Of a DNA stretch of 16,458 bases, positions 13,818 through 16,458 are shown one piece after another (position 1 is the first letter of the stretch; each line of letters begins with the position of its first letter). The translations under genes and the position numbers were made by a program. The notes beneath the pieces are model-generated. The model worked only from the letters and a program-made list of their open reading frames with translations, was not told the origin of the DNA and ran no database searches. The DNA lies in contig DASQVO010000035.1 of NCBI GenBank assembly GCA_035640715.1, positions 1-16,458 on the forward strand, given 5' to 3'. The stretch comes from DASQVO01 sp035640715. Its GTDB lineage: Bacteria; Actinomycetota; Actinomycetes; Streptosporangiales; Streptosporangiaceae.

Positions 13818-14585
13818 ATGGTGGAGATCAAGACCGACGCGGCGCTGGACGCAATGCGGGAAGCCGGGCGCGTCGTGGCCCACGCACTCGCCGCCGTCCG
13901 GGAAGCGGCAGGAGTCGGGGTGTCCCTGCGAGACCTGGACGAAGCGGCCCGCACCGTCCTGACCAAGGCCGGGGCCCGTTCGCCCTTCCTCGGCTACCGG
14001 CCCTCCTTCGCTTCCACCCCCTTCCCCGCAGTGATCTGCACCTCGGTCAACGACGCCGTCGTGCACGGCATCCCCACCGATGACCGCCTGCGCGACGGCG
14101 ACCTGGTCAGCATCGACTGCGGCGCGGAACTCGACGGCTGGACCGGCGACGCCGCCATTAGCTTCACCGTCGGCACGCCCCGCCCCGCCGACCTGGACCT
14201 GATCAACGCCACCCAGCAGGCCCTCGACGCCGGTATCGCTGCAGCCACCCTGGGCAACCGCATCGGCGACATCTCCCACGCCATCGGCACCGTCGCCCGA
14301 TCTGCACGCTGCGGCATGCCCGCCGACTTCGGCGGTCACGGCATCGGCCGCCGCATGCACGAAGACCCCCACGTCCCCAACCGAGGACGCCCCGGCCGCG
14401 GCTTCCCCCTCCGCCACGGCCTGGCCCTCGCCATCGAACCCATGCTCATGGCCGGCGGACGCGACGACTACCGCACAGGCACCGACGGCTGGACCCTGCT
14501 CACCATCGACGGCAGCCGGGCAGCCCACATCGAGCACACCGTCGCCATCACCGAAGAAGGCCCCCGCATCCTGACCCTGCCCTGA
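13818..14585 (+). CDS. map: Type I methionine aminopeptidase
   Basis: Removes the initiator Met from nascent proteins; cytoplasmic, with two divalent metals. The 255-residue length is normal and all expected active-site residues are present: His83 (VVHGIPTD); metal ligands Asp100 (SIDCGAE), Asp111 (GWTGDAA), His174 (GGHGIGR), Glu207 (AIEPML) and Glu239 (HIEHTVAIT); and His181 (MHEDPHVPN). There is no N-terminal zinc-finger or PxxP extension. I chose ATG 13818 because AGGGAG is at 13803-13808; a GTG at 13821 is the next codon. In actinobacteria the housekeeping map usually lies in the secY-adk-infA region, so this copy, paired with a dedicated XRE regulator among mobile remnants, is probably an extra one (inferred). 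Confidence 0.97.
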   Translation: MVEIKTDAALDAMREAGRVVAHALAAVREAAGVGVSLRDLDEAARTVLTKAGARSPFLGYRPSFASTPFPAVICTSVNDAVVHGIPTDDRLRDGDLVSIDCGAELDGWTGDAAISFTVGTPRPADLDLINATQQALDAGIAAATLGNRIGDISHAIGTVARSARCGMPADFGGHGIGRRMHEDPHVPNRGRPGRGFPLRHGLALAIEPMLMAGGRDDYRTGTDGWTLLTIDGSRAAHIEHTVAITEEGPRILTLP

Positions 14586-14673
14586 TCCCCGCAGCGACCA
14601 CAGAGCGTCACAGCGAACAAGAATCCCAGCCGAACTCAGACCACACGATCAACGACGCCTACCAATCCCGGAG

Positions 14674-14693
14674 CCCCGGACGGACTGCCGGGG
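14674..14693. terminator. Possible terminator between convergent map and HNH genes
   Basis: CCCCGG (14674-14679) and CCGGGG (14688-14693) form a 6-bp stem with an 8-nt loop; flanking GGAGC/GCTCC could extend or compete with it. There is no U-tract. It lies in the 213-bp gap between the two convergent genes and could serve both strands. Nothing else is recognised in that gap. Confidence 0.35.
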
Positions 14694-14798
14694 ACCGCTC
14701 CCGGCTGACCCGAGCTGGGCGCGCCCGGCGAGATCAATCGCCGCCGGCCGGTCTCGATCATGTGTGCCGGGTCAGGCCGGCGATAATGGGCGCGGCGC

Positions 14799-16458
14799 TC
14801 AGGCCGCTTGGCTGGGTGGGCTGTGGCTGTGCAGGACACGTCCGTCGGGGCTGGTGGCGGTGATGGTGCCGTCGGGGTGGCAGGTCAGCGTCCATCCCCA
14901 GCGATGGATCACAGTCAAATGGTGGAAGCGACACAAAAGGCGGAGATTCCCCAGCGCGGCGCGGCCGCCCTTGGAGCGGGGGATCAAATAATGCACCTGG
15001 CAGACCGACGGGGGCTGGTGGCAGCCCAGGAACTGGCAGCACTTGTCCCGCAGGATGACCGCCCGCCGCAGGTGCGGGGGGATCTCCGGGGTGGGGGTGC
15101 CCAGGTCCAGGGGCTGGCTGGCCCCGGTGTAAGGGTGGCTGAGCAGACGGGCGCGCAGGTAGGCGGCCAGGCCGCCGGGGCCGGAGACCAGGTCGGTGCC
15201 CAGCTGCAGCAGGGTGTGCTGGAGCCGCTGCCGCATCGCCGGGGAGATCGGGATGCGGGCCGGGCAGGTGCAGTTGCCGCAGGTGCAGCCACAGGCCGGG
15301 GCGGGCCCGCTGGCGGCGCCGCCCGTCATGCTGCCGGCACCTGGGCTGGCGATGGGGTGGCCGCCTGCGGCAGCCGGGGCAAGTCCCCCGCCGGGGGCGG
15401 GGTGGGCCAAGCCGTACGCGGTGAGGAAGATCTCGGTGAGCTGGTCCAGGGCGGCCCCGTCGAGCTGGCCGGTAATCACCGGGATGATGGTCGCGTCGCA
15501 GGCGGCGGCCTCCGCGTCGGCCCCGGATAGGTGGCAGGATCCAGGGGCGGCGACGGCCCGGGCCGGTGACCAGCCGGTGCCTTCGCCGCTGCTGGTGCCC
15601 CCGCCGCTGCCCATCGCGCCGCTGGTGCCTGCCGCGCCACCATTGCCGACGCCCCCGCCGCTGCTCGTGCCGGTGCGGGCGGCGGCCCAGGCGGCCTCCA
15701 GGCCGGAGGCGCCGGGCAGGCCGCGCAGGGCGGCGAGGTCGACATGGACCTGGACGTGGACGGGTTCGCCGTGCCGGCTAGGCAGCATCCGGGCCGCGAT
15801 CAGCCGCTGACACGCCTCTTGGAGTGCGTCGTGGCGGCGCTGGGGCAGGGTCCGGGTGTCCTCCGGCCCCGCCTTGCCCGACAGCGCCTCCAGCACCGCA
15901 CTCAGCGCTGCCGCGCAGCCCGGGGTGAGGTCCCCGGCCAGCTGCCCGGCCCCGCCGAACGTGACATCCAGCCGCACCTGCCGGTCATCGAAGTCCCGGT
16001 CGGCGCCGGTGTCGGGGGTGGTGCGGGACCGTTCGGCCATCTCCCGGGCCAGCGCGGCCAGATCATGCAGGTCCGCGCCGCCGGTGGCGGCGGCTAGCAA
16101 GATATGGTCAGCGTCCCCGCGCCTGTCCTCAGGCAGCAGGTCGGTCCAGCCGCAGATCTCCTTTGCCCAGGAGGCGGAGATGGCCCCGGCCGCCAGCGCG
16201 TCCGCGACCGCGGGGTGGGCCTGCAGGCGTTTCGCCCAGCCGGCCGCCCCGGCCGCCGCGCCCTTGCTGACCCGGGTGACCGCCCGCAGCCACGGCTTGG
16301 GCCCGTAATGCCCGTCCGCCTCGAACCCGCGGCCCGCACCGAACGCGGAGAGGATCTTCGCCCGGACGGCGGTGTGCTTGGCCTCGGCGCGTTCCAGCGC
16401 CGCCAGCGCTTCGGCCTGACCCGCCGCACCCAGCCCGGGCGCGTCACAGCCGGTGAGG
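14799..16458 (-). CDS. DUF222/HNH endonuclease-like protein (5' end beyond window)
   Basis: At least 553 codons; the frame is open to the right edge, so the N-terminus is missing. The DUF222 part includes HYGPKPWLRAVTRVSKG, LQAHPAVADALAAGAISASW and LLPEDRRGDADHILLAAATGG. Then follow a Gly/Ser-rich linker (about 15575-15690), a five-cysteine cluster CGCTCGNCTC (about 15262-15295) and the C-terminal HNH module. The module reads RDKCCQFLGCHQPPSVCQVH, then YLIPRSKGG, GNLRLLCRFHH and HRWGWTLTCHPDG. The zinc Cys pairs, the Asn and the final HH are kept, but the usual HH after CxV is His-Tyr (Tyr codon at 14988-14990). A TTG at 16100 can be read as a start, but homology continues upstream, so it is internal. 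Such genes are multicopy in actinobacteria; their role is unclear and mobile or intron-like behaviour has been suggested. Confidence 0.93.
   Translation of the reverse strand, partial: LTGCDAPGLGAAGQAEALAALERAEAKHTAVRAKILSAFGAGRGFEADGHYGPKPWLRAVTRVSKGAAAGAAGWAKRLQAHPAVADALAAGAISASWAKEICGWTDLLPEDRRGDADHILLAAATGGADLHDLAALAREMAERSRTTPDTGADRDFDDRQVRLDVTFGGAGQLAGDLTPGCAAALSAVLEALSGKAGPEDTRTLPQRRHDALQEACQRLIAARMLPSRHGEPVHVQVHVDLAALRGLPGASGLEAAWAAARTGTSSGGGVGNGGAAGTSGAMGSGGGTSSGEGTGWSPARAVAAPGSCHLSGADAEAAACDATIIPVITGQLDGAALDQLTEIFLTAYGLAHPAPGGGLAPAAAGGHPIASPGAGSMTGGAASGPAPACGCTCGNCTCPARIPISPAMRQRLQHTLLQLGTDLVSGPGGLAAYLRARLLSHPYTGASQPLDLGTPTPEIPPHLRRAVILRDKCCQFLGCHQPPSVCQVHYLIPRSKGGRAALGNLRLLCRFHHLTVIHRWGWTLTCHPDGTITATSPDGRVLHSHSPPSQAA

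Noticed and set aside
13754..13966. 71-residue N-terminal extension of the XRE regulator
   Set aside because: It would run through the operator and into map on the opposite strand; conserved sequence starts at the ATG at 13753.
14636..14839. 67-codon minus-strand frame at the end of the HNH gene
   Set aside because: It overlaps the HNH C-terminus in another frame and has no supporting motif.
16098..16100. TTG as start of the HNH protein
   Set aside because: DUF222 sequence continues in frame upstream to the window edge, so this codon is internal.

Overview
The window is high-GC, densely coded DNA with actinobacterial hallmarks: GTG starts, start/stop overlaps, hairpin terminators without U-tracts, likely leaderless genes, a GroEL with a histidine-rich tail next to groES, and a DUF222 HNH gene. 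I place it in the Actinomycetia, but a genus cannot be read from it.

Left part (1-5831, minus strand): conserved housekeeping genes. In the direction of transcription they are a CNNM/CorC membrane protein, guaA (GMP synthase) 9 bp behind it, groES-groEL, and the start of guaB (IMP dehydrogenase), which runs off the left edge. guaB and guaA are consecutive steps from IMP to GMP. groESL has its own sigma70-type promoter and a textbook CIRCE operator, so it should be an HrcA-repressed heat-shock unit inside the purine block. A strong hairpin closes groEL.

Middle (6097-9750, plus strand): a galT-galE-galK Leloir operon, divergent from the CNNM gene. galE follows galT by 19 bp and galK overlaps galE by ATGA. 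galT has an unusual repeat-bearing insertion and no obvious ribosome-binding site.

Right part (9751-16458): an accessory, partly decayed region. It holds a multi-pass glycosyltransferase-87-like membrane protein preceded by tandem repeats, a VOC/glyoxalase pseudogene, a SnoaL-like protein, about 450 bp of non-coding DNA, a short recombinase-like remnant overlapping a TPR gene, a second frameshifted remnant, and a divergent XRE regulator/type I methionine aminopeptidase pair around a shared palindromic promoter. The 3' part of a DUF222/HNH endonuclease gene runs off the right edge. The remnants, the HNH gene and the isolated map gene suggest acquisition and decay of mobile DNA.

Most unusual points: the XRE-map cassette with a putative leaderless, self-overlapping operator; the repeat arrays before the membrane glycosyltransferase; and the HNH protein with Tyr in place of a conserved His. 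I found no CRISPR array, tRNA or rRNA.
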